NCBI GenBank assembly: GCA_012970285.1
Contig: JIBW01000004.1
Span: 416,683-480,682, forward strand
Direction of reading: 5' to 3'
Origin: Bacillaceae bacterium JMAK1
GTDB taxonomy: Bacteria; Bacillota; Bacilli; Bacillales; Marinococcaceae
DNA length: 64,000 nt
Shown here: positions 12,255-20,916 of the stretch, one piece after another
Position numbering within the stretch: the first letter of the stretch is position 1
How the letters are laid out: each line of letters begins with the position of its first letter
Program-made: the position numbers and the translations under genes
The notes under the pieces: generated by a model
The model's input: the letters and a program-made list of their open reading frames with translations, nothing else
The model's database searches: none
What the model was told of the DNA's origin: nothing

Positions 12255-13097
12255 ATGGCGTTAAAACGATCAAAAATCGCGAAACCTAAGCAAAAAAAAG
12301 GTGGTCCACTGCCATTTAAGTACGTTTTCTTAATCTCAATCGGAATATTTCTTATCATGACAATCCAAGGTCTCTATTTCGTAGATAAACATATACGACC
12401 GTCGCTGATGTCCATTGCCGTTGTTGAAACGAAACGAATTGCACAGCACGCTGTTACTGAAGCGATTTCACAAGAGATGACTCATCAAGAAGACATGAAT
12501 GATCTCGTCTTAATTGAGCGAAGTGAAAATGGAGACATCTCATCTTTGGCATTTAATGCACAAGTGTACAATCGAGTATTGTCTGATTCTACAATGGTCG
12601 TTCAAGATTACTTACATGAAATTCAGCGGGGGATTACGCAAGGTGATCCGCCGAGAAGTGTCGATGAAGAATATGATGACCGAGGGGTAGGGACCGTTGA
12701 AGACGGTGCCATTTACACAATTCCACTCGGGATGGCGACTGGCAATGCTTTACTTGCCAATCTAGGTCCTCGAGTTCCGGTTAGTTTTTCCGTTATCGGG
12801 GAGATTCACGCCGATATGGAAGAGCGAATTGAAAACGTCGGGATTAATAATACGTATTTGCGCATTAGTGTAGCGATTGATATGGACGTTCGCGTTGTGA
12901 TCCCATTTGGTACTGATGAAACGAGTGTCACCTATTCCGTTCCTGTTGGTATGGTGTTTATCCCAGGAGATGTTCCTGATTATTACGGTCAAGGAGGGGG
13001 GATGCCTGTCCCGGCGATTATGCCAAGTGGTAATGAAGAAAGTGTCGAGATGCAAAGCCCAAATGCAGAAGAAGGAGGTGAGGAAACAAATCAATAA
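12255..13097 (+). CDS. yunB: Sporulation protein YunB
   Basis: 280 residues from the ATG at 12255, which has AGGAGGGG at the right distance; the ATG at 12201 has no site and adds an unrelated N-terminus. A basic N-terminus is followed by one membrane helix (about residues 22-42) and an extracytoplasmic domain with IPLGMATGNALLANLGPRVPV, which matches B. subtilis YunB. YunB is a mother-cell-expressed protein needed for efficient sporulation; its mechanism is unknown. The acidic C-terminal tail is longer than in B. subtilis. Confidence 0.9.
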   Translation: MALKRSKIAKPKQKKGGPLPFKYVFLISIGIFLIMTIQGLYFVDKHIRPSLMSIAVVETKRIAQHAVTEAISQEMTHQEDMNDLVLIERSENGDISSLAFNAQVYNRVLSDSTMVVQDYLHEIQRGITQGDPPRSVDEEYDDRGVGTVEDGAIYTIPLGMATGNALLANLGPRVPVSFSVIGEIHADMEERIENVGINNTYLRISVAIDMDVRVVIPFGTDETSVTYSVPVGMVFIPGDVPDYYGQGGGMPVPAIMPSGNEESVEMQSPNAEEGGEETNQ

Positions 13098-13119
13098 CAA
13101 TGAGTTTTGTTAGATTATT

Positions 13120-13148
13120 TTGACAAAATTCAACATTAATTTTATAAT
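13120..13148 (+). promoter_or_regulatory. Perfect-consensus sigma-A promoter for the NSS transporter
   Basis: TTGACA (13120-13125), exactly 17 bases, TATAAT (13143-13148). Both hexamers match the consensus at every position, about 30 bases upstream of the transporter start. Confidence 0.8.
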
Positions 13149-13179
13149 TTTCTATACAAATACAAAAGGGGGGTATAAC

Positions 13180-14526
13180 ATGGCTCGTGAGCAATGGGGA
13201 ACGAAGGTTGGCTTTATCTTAGCTGCGGTTGGGTCGGCAGTCGGATTAGGTAATATTTGGCGCTTTCCCTATATAACAGGAGAATATGGTGGCGGTGCGT
13301 TTTTACTCGTTTATCTCGTGTGTGTCGCTGTTATTGGTTTACCTGTTATTTTAGCAGAATTTTCAATCGGTAAGAGGGGGCAGTTAGATGCTGTAGGTTC
13401 TTACCGTAAGACAGCTCCATCCAAGGTGTGGGTCGCTGGTGGTTGGCTAGCGGTTACGACTTCATTTTTGATTGTATCGTTTTACGCGGTCATTACAGGC
13501 TGGGTATTGCATTACATGTTTGGGTATTTAATGGGGTCTGTACAACAAGTGGAAAGTGGAGGTGTAGAAGGGTACTTCCTTGATACAATCGGAGCAACGT
13601 GGACACCGATCTTTTGGCTTGTTGTCGTAATGGCGATTATTGTCGGGATCCTATACTTCGGGGTTCAAAAAGGTATAGAGCTTAGCAGTAAGATCTTCAT
13701 GCCGTTACTTGCAATTATATTAGTCATATTAGCAGGATACAGTTTAACATTAGACGGCGCATTAGAAGGGATGAGATTCTTATTCGTTCCTGATTGGAGT
13801 GCTCTTGCTGACCCATCGCTATATTTAGCAGCAATTGGTCAATCATTCTTTACGTTATCTCTAGGTATGGGGATTATGATTACGTATGGTGGGTACCTTT
13901 CTAGACAAACGGGTACGAATTTACCAGCAACAGCTCGTAATGTCGTTATTTTAGATACACTGTTCGCCATTGTCGTTGCGGTTGCCATCTTCGGTGCAGT
14001 GTATGCGATCGGAATGGAGCCTTCACAAGGGCCAGCACTCATTTTCGTAGTGTTACCAGAAGTGTTTAACCAAATGGCGGGTGCTGGAACGATCTTTGCC
14101 ATTGCGTTTTTCTTCCTTGTGTTTATCGCAGCATTAACATCAGCAATATCATTAGCGGAAGTAAGTATTTCTGCAGCAATTGAACGTTTCAAAATTAGCC
14201 GCCAAAAAGCAACGTTAATCCTTGGTGCACTCATTACAGTATTAGGAGTTCCGTCAGCGTTAAGTCAAGGTGGACCGTTGTCAGAGTTTTTGATCTTCGG
14301 ATTACCATTCTTAGATTTTGTAGACACACTGACTGACAGTTATTTCTTACCAATTGGTGGGTTAATCGTCGTCTTACTTGTTGGCTGGGGTTGGACGAAG
14401 AAAGCCACGTTGGATGAAGCAGATTTTAGAAGCCCAATGATTGCAAAATTTTATTTAATCTTACTTCGTTTTGTCGCTCCAGCGATGATTATCGTAATCT
14501 TAGCACTGAACATATTTGGCTCTTAA
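13180..14526 (+). CDS. Sodium-dependent amino-acid transporter, NSS/SNF family
   Basis: 448 residues; the ATG at 13180 has AAAGGGGGG upstream. NSS proteins take up amino acids with Na+ (LeuT and MhsT are the models). The signature GSAVGLGNIWRFPY is intact, including N25 at the position of the LeuT Na1-site asparagine. About 11 hydrophobic helices are present, as in short bacterial NSS members. It is driven by its own perfect-consensus promoter and followed by a strong terminator, then an AGCS-family symporter. Substrate is unknown. Confidence 0.92.
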   Translation: MAREQWGTKVGFILAAVGSAVGLGNIWRFPYITGEYGGGAFLLVYLVCVAVIGLPVILAEFSIGKRGQLDAVGSYRKTAPSKVWVAGGWLAVTTSFLIVSFYAVITGWVLHYMFGYLMGSVQQVESGGVEGYFLDTIGATWTPIFWLVVVMAIIVGILYFGVQKGIELSSKIFMPLLAIILVILAGYSLTLDGALEGMRFLFVPDWSALADPSLYLAAIGQSFFTLSLGMGIMITYGGYLSRQTGTNLPATARNVVILDTLFAIVVAVAIFGAVYAIGMEPSQGPALIFVVLPEVFNQMAGAGTIFAIAFFFLVFIAALTSAISLAEVSISAAIERFKISRQKATLILGALITVLGVPSALSQGGPLSEFLIFGLPFLDFVDTLTDSYFLPIGGLIVVLLVGWGWTKKATLDEADFRSPMIAKFYLILLRFVAPAMIIVILALNIFGS

Positions 14527-14532
14527 CTAAGG

Positions 14533-14564
14533 ACCTCGGTGCTTAAAAGCACCGAGGTTCTTTA
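14533..14564 (+). terminator. Terminator after the NSS transporter
   Basis: Perfect 11-bp stem, ACCTCGGTGCT (14533-14543) and its complement (14548-14558), four-base loop, then TTCTTT. Confidence 0.85.
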
Positions 14565-14586
14565 CTACATAAAATGGGGTGATAAA

Positions 14587-15936
14587 ATGATTGAAATGAT
14601 TGATAACTGGGCATCTGCAGCTGCTGATTTTGTCTGGGGATTGCCTTTAATTGTGTTACTTGTCGGGACTGGGATTTACTTAACTTTTAGACTAGGTTTT
14701 TATTCATTTACACAACTTCCATATGCATTGAAGCTCGTTTTTAAGAAAAACTTGGACAAAAATGCAGAAGGAGATATTTCACATTTCCAAGCGTTAATGA
14801 CTTCACTTGCTGCAACCGTCGGTACTGGTAACGTTGCAGGTGTAGCTACAGCTGTCGTTGTAGGGGGGCCAGGAGCAGTATTTTGGATGTGGATTACCGC
14901 TTTGGTAGGTATGGCAACGAAATATTCAGAAGCCATACTTGGTGTAAAATATCGAGGCAAAAACTACCGTGGCGAAATGGCCGGCGGACCGATGTATTAT
15001 ATTGAACAAGGACTAGGTAAGAATTGGAAATGGATGGGGATGCTCTTTGCATTCTTCGCCGTTTTTGCCGCAATCTTTGGAATCGGGAATATGACGCAAG
15101 CGAACACAGCTTCAGATATCGTACAGAGCACATTCAACGTTCCTACGTGGATTACTGGAATTATTATGGCGATTTTAGTAGGACTAGTTGTTATTGGTGG
15201 TATTAAAAGTATTGGTCGAGTTAGCGGAATAATTGTCCCAATTATGATTGTATTCTATATTGTTGCAGGATTTTTTGTTATTGGTTTTAACATTGCAGAA
15301 GTACCTGCAGCATTTGGCTTGATTTTTACTGATGCATTTACTGGGCAAGCGGTTGCAGGTGGGGCAATAGGTACGGTTATACAGATGGGGGTCGCGCGGG
15401 GCTTATTCTCTAACGAAGCGGGGCTCGGTACTGGAGGAATTGCTGCAGCGGCTGCAAAAACCGATGTACCTGCTCGTCAAGCGCTTATTTCTATGACGCA
15501 AGTATTTATTGATACGATTATCGTATGTACAATCACAGGACTTGCACTTGTCATTGCAGACCTTTATACGTCGGGTGAAAGTGGTGCATCCTTAACAGCA
15601 CTATCCTTTGATGCAATCTTACCGTTTGGTGGAAGTATGGTCGTTACGATTACATTGTTGTTCTTTATCTTCTCCACGATCATTGGCTGGGCGTATTTTG
15701 GAGAGAAGTGTTTGGAGTACCTAGTCGGTGGGAAGATCACGTACATTTATCGCATCGTCTTTGTGCTTGCAGTATTTGTAGGTGCAACGTTACCTCTAAA
15801 TACCGTTTGGAGCTTTGGTGATATCTTTAATGGTCTTATGGCAATTCCCAACTTAATTGCTTTGATTCTTCTGTCTGGTGTTGTAGCAAAAGAAACACGT
15901 AAGTTTAAGGACATTAGAAAGTTAGAGCGTAGCTAA
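14587..15936 (+). CDS. Sodium:alanine/glycine symporter, AGCS family
   Basis: 449 residues; the ATG at 14587 has GGGGTGA in place. AGCS transporters import alanine or glycine with Na+ or H+. Family stretches are clear: AATVGTGNVAGVATAVVVGGPGA after the second helix and the block GVARGLFSNEAGLGTGGIAAA. Around 10-11 membrane helices are visible. It sits between the NSS terminator and a convergent phosphatase gene. Alanine or glycine as substrate is inferred from the family. Confidence 0.93.
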   Translation: MIEMIDNWASAAADFVWGLPLIVLLVGTGIYLTFRLGFYSFTQLPYALKLVFKKNLDKNAEGDISHFQALMTSLAATVGTGNVAGVATAVVVGGPGAVFWMWITALVGMATKYSEAILGVKYRGKNYRGEMAGGPMYYIEQGLGKNWKWMGMLFAFFAVFAAIFGIGNMTQANTASDIVQSTFNVPTWITGIIMAILVGLVVIGGIKSIGRVSGIIVPIMIVFYIVAGFFVIGFNIAEVPAAFGLIFTDAFTGQAVAGGAIGTVIQMGVARGLFSNEAGLGTGGIAAAAAKTDVPARQALISMTQVFIDTIIVCTITGLALVIADLYTSGESGASLTALSFDAILPFGGSMVVTITLLFFIFSTIIGWAYFGEKCLEYLVGGKITYIYRIVFVLAVFVGATLPLNTVWSFGDIFNGLMAIPNLIALILLSGVVAKETRKFKDIRKLERS

Positions 15937-15944
15937 AGTGAAAC

Positions 15945-15970
15945 GAGCACTTGTCTTCGGACTTGTGCTC
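15945..15970. terminator. Hairpin between convergent genes
   Basis: GAGCAC...GTGCTC outer stem and GTC/GAC inner stem around a TTCG tetraloop, with an internal TT/TT bulge. It lies between the AGCS gene and the oppositely oriented phosphatase gene. The T-run is weak on the + strand. Confidence 0.5.
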
Positions 15971-15979
15971 ATTTCCATT

Positions 15980-16633
15980 TTAGTATTTCACTTCATTTAC
16001 ATGCTTCACTAAAAACTGATTGTTTTCATACGTCACATATGTAACGCTACAATTTTCAATGTCGTCATAACTTCCTTTATAGTTAAACAAGCGAATTAGT
16101 GCACGTATAGTAAGCCCGTGCGACACAATATAAATGTTGTTAAAGTTTTGCGCCTGTGCATCTTGCACGACTGAATGAATTCCTTCTTGTAGCCGTTTCG
16201 AGTACTGCTCCCAGTTTTCCGCTTGTTGACTCGAGTCGATTGCTGCAATCGTATCTACGACAATATCGAGTGGTACATCCCAAAGCATGTGAATGTCTTT
16301 GTATTGATCAGGTAATCCCCGTTTTAGCGCTTCTAGCATCGTAATGTTGTATCCACCTTCAAAGCCGCCAAAGTACAGTTCACGTAATGCCCAGTTTTCA
16401 TGGATAGTGATTTGTTGGTCGTTTTTACTATGAAATCGAATCAGGTTCGCAGTTTCTCGAGCTCTCCCGCTGTCACTCGTGTAAATGTGATCAATTGGCT
16501 CATTTACTAGTGCTTCCCCTAACGTTTTTGCTCCAGCACGCCCTTTAGACGTAAGTGGTGTGTCGGACCATCCTTGTACTTTGCCTTGCGTATTAAAAAT
16601 GGTTTTTCCGTGACGAACTAAATAGATATTCAA
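15980..16633 (-). CDS. Histidine phosphatase family protein (phosphoglycerate mutase-like)
   Basis: 217 residues, TTG start at 16633 with GAGGAGGG upstream on the minus strand. The LVRHGKTIFN motif near the N-terminus carries the phospho-accepting histidine, and VSHGLTIRAL near the C-terminus carries the second histidine. Such proteins are small-molecule phosphatases of broad or unknown specificity rather than true glycolytic mutases in most Bacillus cases. It is monocistronic and convergent with the AGCS transporter. Confidence 0.88.
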   Translation of the reverse strand: MNIYLVRHGKTIFNTQGKVQGWSDTPLTSKGRAGAKTLGEALVNEPIDHIYTSDSGRARETANLIRFHSKNDQQITIHENWALRELYFGGFEGGYNITMLEALKRGLPDQYKDIHMLWDVPLDIVVDTIAAIDSSQQAENWEQYSKRLQEGIHSVVQDAQAQNFNNIYIVSHGLTIRALIRLFNYKGSYDDIENCSVTYVTYENNQFLVKHVNEVKY

Positions 16634-16681
16634 CGTAGACCCTCCTCGTTCGGCTTCTCTACGTTAAAGTATAGAGGAAGG

Positions 16682-17677
16682 TCAACTCTTCTGTCTTTCT
16701 TTTTGTTCCCATGAACGAAGTTTTGGGTACGGATCGAATGACCATTCTGTGTACCCGTTATCTCGATAAATCCCGTAGTGTAAGTGAGGTGGGAATTTTC
16801 CTTGTGTTCCTGGTTTTCCGTACCCAGAGCTACCTACACTGCCGATGACTGATCCTGGAGTAACAATGGAGCCTTCCTCAATATCTTCAGCAAAGCCGTG
16901 AAGGTGGGCATAATAATGGTAAATATTATCCAAATCCCGAATTCCAATACGCCATCCTCCATATTCATTCCAGCCTTTTAATTCAACCGTGCCGTACGTT
17001 GTTGCACGTACAGGTGTGCTATATCCTGCGAAGATGTCTGTACCTTCATGAATACGTCGGCCACCCCACCCGCGTTTGGCACCCCATGTGCTACGGTAAG
17101 AATAGTTGTAGTGAAGAGGAACTGGGAACGCGTTATCATGCAGGGCAATCGTTTGGAACTTCTCAAAGACGTTGGCATGTCCGTGTATGATTCGGACCGT
17201 CTGATCTCGTTGATAATGATCCCAAAGCGCAATTCGAATGTTTTCATCATCAAAGCCATACGTCGCTAATTTCCGAGCCATCGTATAGAGTAGATCGGCA
17301 TCGTTATGACGATCTGCTTTCCCATCACCATCGCCATCGAGACCAACGCCGCCAAAAACACTAATCTGGTCAGCGTTTGTATCTTCAAGGTCTGGATTTA
17401 ATGCACCGACCCAGTCTCGTGGGGAGAAGTAAATGGAGATAACACCCGTTGGTTTGTCTCTGTCATTTCTTGCAACATTTAAGCCCCGCTCGTAAGCATC
17501 AATTGCTGCGAGCCAGTGCCATGGAACTTGTGTAACTGTATCCATATCTTTATACAATTGCATGCGTTCAAGGTCAATTTCATCTTGTGTACGCTCTTCT
17601 TGTGCGTCTGCAATAGTTGTTGTTACGATAAATAAACAGATGATTAATAAAAAACGGAGGATTCCTTTTGAATTCAT
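16682..17677 (-). CDS. lytH: Sporulation cell-wall endopeptidase LytH (M23 family)
   Basis: 331 residues. An N-terminal signal segment (about residues 1-26) is followed by a long linker and a C-terminal M23 metallopeptidase domain with HEGTDIFAG (first His and Asp zinc ligands), HYYAHLHG and HLHYG. In B. subtilis LytH is an L-Ala-D-Glu peptidase that trims cortex peptidoglycan side chains during sporulation. It is divergent from lipA, as in B. subtilis. The ATG at 17677 is used; a TTG codon just before it is an alternative start. Confidence 0.92.
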   Translation of the reverse strand: MNSKGILRFLLIICLFIVTTTIADAQEERTQDEIDLERMQLYKDMDTVTQVPWHWLAAIDAYERGLNVARNDRDKPTGVISIYFSPRDWVGALNPDLEDTNADQISVFGGVGLDGDGDGKADRHNDADLLYTMARKLATYGFDDENIRIALWDHYQRDQTVRIIHGHANVFEKFQTIALHDNAFPVPLHYNYSYRSTWGAKRGWGGRRIHEGTDIFAGYSTPVRATTYGTVELKGWNEYGGWRIGIRDLDNIYHYYAHLHGFAEDIEEGSIVTPGSVIGSVGSSGYGKPGTQGKFPPHLHYGIYRDNGYTEWSFDPYPKLRSWEQKERQKS

Positions 17678-17750
17678 CAATTTTAACCCCTCTTCAACGA
17701 TGTCTTCTTACTATGGAACAGATCTTACTTTTTATACTAAAAAGCATAAC

Positions 17751-17779
17751 TTGGTACGTAAGATGACTCGTGGTAAAAT
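17751..17779 (+). promoter_or_regulatory. Probable sigma-A promoter of lipA
   Basis: TTGGTA (17751-17756), 17 bases, TAAAAT (17774-17779) with a TGG extended -10 element, 21 bases ahead of the lipA ATG. Confidence 0.55.
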
Positions 17780-17800
17780 TGGGAAGAAGGGTGTGATTAA

Positions 17801-18724
17801 ATGAGCGAAAAAACTGAACACGTGCGAAAACCGGATTGGCTGAAAATAAAATTAAATACGAATGAATCATACACGGGCTTAAAGAAAATGATGCGAGAGA
17901 AAAACTTACATACGGTCTGTGAAGAAGCTCGTTGTCCCAACATTCATGAGTGTTGGGCAGTTCGCAAAACCGCGACATTTATGATCTTAGGAGACACGTG
18001 TACGCGTGGTTGTCGTTTTTGTGCTGTTAAAACAGGCCTTCCAACCGAACTTGATTTAGATGAGCCAGAACGTGTTGCTGATTCTGTAGAGCAAATGGGA
18101 TTGAAACATGTCGTAATCACAGCTGTTGCAAGAGACGATTTAAAAGATGGCGGTTCGAATGTTTTTGCTGAAACAGTCAGAGCTGTAAGAAGAAGAAATC
18201 CTTTATGTACCATTGAGGTGCTTCCATCTGATATGATGGGTCTAGAGGAAAATTTAAAAACCTTAATGGAAGCAAGGCCGAATATTCTAAATCACAATAT
18301 CGAAACGGTTCGCCGTTTAACAAAGAAAGTACGTGCTCGTGCGAAGTACGATCGCTCACTGCAATTTCTTCGTTATTCGAAAGAGCTTCACCCAGATATT
18401 CCGACCAAATCTAGTTTAATGATTGGTCTCGGTGAAACAGCGGAAGAGATTGAAGAAGTGATGGATGATTTACGCGCGAATGACGTGGATATTATGACTA
18501 TCGGTCAATATTTACAGCCAACGAAAAAACACTTGCCGGTGATCAAGTATTATACGCCTGATGAGTTTCAACAGTTTAAAGAACTTGCGATGAGCAAAGG
18601 GTTCAAGCATTGTGAAGCGGGACCGCTCGTTCGTTCTTCTTATCACGCTGATGAGCAAGTGGATAAAGCGCAAGTATGGAAAGAGGCTGCGAAATATCAG
18701 AGTGAACAACAATTTAGCAGCTAA
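17801..18724 (+). CDS. lipA: Lipoyl synthase LipA
   Basis: 307 residues. A radical-SAM enzyme that inserts two sulfur atoms into protein-bound octanoyl chains to make lipoate. Both cluster sites are visible: C40, C45 and C51 for the auxiliary [4Fe-4S] cluster that is consumed, and the CxxxCxxC C67, C71, C74 for the SAM cluster. The C-terminal [10 protein letters not shown], with the conserved serine ligand, is present. It depends on Fe-S supply from the suf operon. Followed after 16 bases by yutD. Confidence 0.97.
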   Translation: MSEKTEHVRKPDWLKIKLNTNESYTGLKKMMREKNLHTVCEEARCPNIHECWAVRKTATFMILGDTCTRGCRFCAVKTGLPTELDLDEPERVADSVEQMGLKHVVITAVARDDLKDGGSNVFAETVRAVRRRNPLCTIEVLPSDMMGLEENLKTLMEARPNILNHNIETVRRLTKKVRARAKYDRSLQFLRYSKELHPDIPTKSSLMIGLGETAEEIEEVMDDLRANDVDIMTIGQYLQPTKKHLPVIKYYTPDEFQQFKELAMSKGFKHCEAGPLVRSSYHADEQVDKAQVWKEAAKYQSEQQFSS

Positions 18725-18740
18725 GTCGAGGTGAGATTCG

Positions 18741-19028
18741 TTGATTCAATTGAATAATCAACAGTTTGAACTCATAGAAGAGTCGCGCGAAGGATGGGAC
18801 GAAGAAGCGTTTCAGAATCGCTATAGCGAAGTGTTAAACAAGTATGATTTTATCGTTGGAGACTGGGGACATGAACAATTGCGTCTCCGAGGTTTTTTTA
18901 ACGATAATAACAAAAAAGCAGCTTTTGACTCAAAAGTGAGCACCGTTTATGACTATTTGTATGAGTTTTGTAATTTTGATTGTCCTTATTTCATCTTAAA
19001 GAAGGTCAAATCAGACAAAAAAGGTTAA
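18741..19028 (+). CDS. yutD: YutD family protein (DUF1027)
   Basis: 95 residues with a TTG start and CGAGGTGA ahead of it; no ATG exists upstream in frame. The family signature GWDEEAFxxRYSEVLNKYDFIVGDWG and the C-terminal YLYEFCNFDCPYFILKK, with two conserved cysteines, are present. Function is unknown; the gene follows lipA closely here and is linked to lipA in B. subtilis. Confidence 0.9.
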   Translation: MIQLNNQQFELIEESREGWDEEAFQNRYSEVLNKYDFIVGDWGHEQLRLRGFFNDNNKKAAFDSKVSTVYDYLYEFCNFDCPYFILKKVKSDKKG

Positions 19029-19033
19029 AAAGG

Positions 19034-19066
19034 GAATCGTGCAATGCGTTTGCACGATTCTTTTTT
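19034..19066 (+). terminator. Terminator after yutD
   Basis: GAATCGTGCAA and its complement (19034-19060) form a GC-containing stem around a short loop, followed by six T. Confidence 0.85.
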
Positions 19067-19079
19067 ATGGTTTACTAAT

Positions 19080-19105
19080 GTTTGGTTTTATTTAGACGTG
19101 GGAAT
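19080..19105 (+). promoter_or_regulatory. Sigma-B-like promoter ahead of the yhfK-like gene
   Basis: GTTTGG (19080-19085), 14 bases, GGGAAT (19100-19105). This resembles the sigma-B pattern GTTTAA-N12-14-GGGTAT and would put the gene under general-stress control. Confidence 0.4.
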
Positions 19106-19147
19106 AGCTTTTTATATAAGACGATCAAAAAGGAGAGTCGAACGAAC

Positions 19148-19792
19148 ATGAACGTACTTGTAATTGGTGCAAATGGACAAATAGGGAAACACACTGTAGA
19201 AAAAATGACTCAAGATCATACATTTACCCCAACGGCTATGGTTCGTAAAGAAGATCAAATCAAAACCTTTGAAGAGATGAATGCCAACACTGTGCTTGCA
19301 GACTTAGAAGGATCAGTCAGTGATTTAGCTACAGCAATGAAAGGCATGGATGCAGTTGTGTTTACTGCCGGATCTGGCGGTCATACTGGTGCGGATAAGA
19401 CCGTTATGATCGATCTTGACGGAGCGATTAAATCAATGGAAGCTGCAAAAGAAGCAGGCGTAAAACGCTTTGTTATCGTTAGTGCCATTGGTGTTTACGA
19501 TCGTAACAATTGGATGGAAAAAGCTGCGTACTATAGTGCCTCTAAACATTATGCAGATCGCTTCTTAGAACAAAGCGGACTTGATTATACGATTGTACGA
19601 CCTGGTCTGCTCACAAATGACGCAGGAAAAGGCAAAGTTAAAGTAGCTAAAGAAGTAGAACGTGGAGAAATTCCACGAGAGGACGTAGCCGAATCAATTC
19701 TAGCATCGTTGAAAGACGAGCATACGATTGGAAAAGGCTTTGATATGATTTCAGGTGATGAGAACATTGCTTCTGCGCTGAGAAGTCTATAA
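19148..19792 (+). CDS. yhfK: NAD(P)-binding oxidoreductase, YhfK-like (atypical SDR)
   Basis: 214 residues, the same length as B. subtilis YhfK. The ATG at 19148 follows AAGGAGAG. The Rossmann motif GANGQIGKHT opens the protein, FTAGSGGHTGADKT and VSAIG mark the cofactor cleft, and YYSASKHYAD holds the Tyr-x3-Lys pair. Substrate is unknown. A sigma-B-like promoter upstream suggests a stress role. The terminator after it exists in two copies around an inserted element. Confidence 0.85.
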   Translation: MNVLVIGANGQIGKHTVEKMTQDHTFTPTAMVRKEDQIKTFEEMNANTVLADLEGSVSDLATAMKGMDAVVFTAGSGGHTGADKTVMIDLDGAIKSMEAAKEAGVKRFVIVSAIGVYDRNNWMEKAAYYSASKHYADRFLEQSGLDYTIVRPGLLTNDAGKGKVKVAKEVERGEIPREDVAESILASLKDEHTIGKGFDMISGDENIASALRSL

Positions 19793-19803
19793 TCACTATG
19801 AAA

Positions 19804-19832
19804 AGGTCATTAGGGTATAATCCTAATGACCT
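19804..19832 (+). repeat. Terminator-type hairpin, upstream copy, no T-tract
   Basis: An 11-bp perfect stem, AGGTCATTAGG (19804-19814) and CCTAATGACCT (19822-19832), with loop GTATAAT. The same hairpin recurs at 20082-20112. This copy has lost its T-run because the inserted element starts at its 3' edge. Confidence 0.85.
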
Positions 19833-20081
19833 CAGAGTGTCGAAAAAGTGCTGTTCTTATATAAATGAAGTAGTATTGAAGTTAAACATTTTGCTTTTGT
19901 AAACTCAACATGCCGTATAAAAGCGGCTGTAGTGGCGAAGACGCCTGCGGGAGTAGCGTTAGCCGAAGATCATCGTGCGAAGCACGATAGCTAAGGCAAC
20001 GCCCGTGGCAAGCGTAGCCAAAGAAGCCGCTTACTCATTTACGAGTACTCGTTTGGTACGTTTAAGTTTCTCAACAGCCTG
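19833..20081. mobile_element. 249-bp MITE-like element between duplicated hairpins
   Basis: No gene is present. The ends are imperfect terminal inverted repeats: CAGAGTGTCGAAAAAGTG at the left, and at the right a sequence whose complement is CAGGCTGTTGAGAAACTT. The centre is a long imperfect palindrome: AAGCGGCT (19921-19928) pairs with AGCCGCTT (20025-20032), and ATCGTGC / GCACGAT (19972-19978 / 19982-19988) forms the tip. Flanking copies of one terminator hairpin act as a target duplication of about 30 bp. It is probably a non-autonomous derivative of an insertion sequence. The ends and the habit of entering palindromes recall the IS1182 family, but that assignment is an inference. Confidence 0.7.
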
Positions 20082-20119
20082 AGGTCATTAGGGGGTATAA
20101 TCCTAATGACCTTTTTTTT
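20082..20119 (+). terminator. Terminator hairpin, downstream copy with T-tract
   Basis: The same 11-bp stem as at 19804 (20082-20092 / 20102-20112), with two extra G in the loop, followed by eight T. This was presumably the original terminator of the yhfK-like gene. Confidence 0.85.
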
Positions 20120-20168
20120 GTCATCTTATAATTTTGATATAGTAAGAACAATGAAAGAAGGTGGGATC

Positions 20169-20516
20169 ATGACAAAACCATTATATTTACATCCAGCTTG
20201 GGAGCGGACAATTTCACAGCAAGACCTTGATGCAATTAAACATCGAGTGGAGCGTGGGGTTACCGAGTTGTTTACGGTTCTTTGGGTAGCGACCAACTAT
20301 CGTAATGATTTACTAATTACGATTCTCATTCGTAATAACGAGCAAGAAGCGTTTACGCTAACGAACGAACCAATGGCATTGATGAATGAAGCGGAAGAAC
20401 TTTGCAGAGAGACGTTTACATATCATGTGCCTCCGAACTGTATCATGCCTTGGACGTTGATCTTTGAGGACGCTGCGCACTACACATCTGTATGGACACA
20501 CGTAAAAAAGGCATAA
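20169..20516 (+). CDS. Single SLAP-domain protein
   Basis: 115 residues; the ATG at 20169 follows GAAGGTGGG. The whole protein looks like one SLAP domain: LHPAWE near the start, LWVATNYRNDLLITILIRNN in the middle and PPNCIMPWTLIFED near the end. SLAP domains occur in proteins linked to S-layer and accessory-Sec assembly in Bacillus. No signal peptide or anchor is visible, so the protein may be cytoplasmic. Function is not established and the family call is by pattern. Confidence 0.6.
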   Translation: MTKPLYLHPAWERTISQQDLDAIKHRVERGVTELFTVLWVATNYRNDLLITILIRNNEQEAFTLTNEPMALMNEAEELCRETFTYHVPPNCIMPWTLIFEDAAHYTSVWTHVKKA

Positions 20517-20531
20517 AAAAACGAAGCGCGA

Positions 20532-20813
20532 TTAATCAGCGTCTTCGCCTTTACCTTCAGAGTGTGTCGGGTGAGAGCCAGGGAATTGTCGCTCATTTCC
20601 TGCATGTAGCTTACGGTTTTCATACGTAAACGCACTTGTTACGTGTTGACCTTCACGCCATGGCTCGCTCTTTCCTGGAGGTTCAACAATTGGAGAACCG
20701 TACGGTCCTTCTGGTAAATCTTCTCGAATCAAATCTTCTTCTTGTGATTGCACGTTTTGGAAGTCTTCGAATTCATTTGATTCGGGGCTGACTTTTCGAT
20801 CGTTACGATCCAT
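20532..20813 (-). CDS. Small hydrophilic protein of unknown function
   Basis: 93 residues, read on the minus strand from the ATG at 20813, which has AAGGAG upstream. It is acidic, rich in Glu, Gly and Pro, has no membrane segment and looks largely disordered. The tail YENRKLHAGNERQFPGSHPTH is the most distinctive part. I do not recognise a function. It converges with the SLAP gene and is divergent from yutE. Confidence 0.65.
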   Translation of the reverse strand: MDRNDRKVSPESNEFEDFQNVQSQEEDLIREDLPEGPYGSPIVEPPGKSEPWREGQHVTSAFTYENRKLHAGNERQFPGSHPTHSEGKGEDAD

Positions 20814-20916
20814 TGCACTCAACTCCTTACGTATAGATTGGACGAGCATAGACAATGTTATGCATCTTCCATGAGAGACGTGCGTCATTTATAATAGAAT
20901 AGAAAGGATGATGAAC

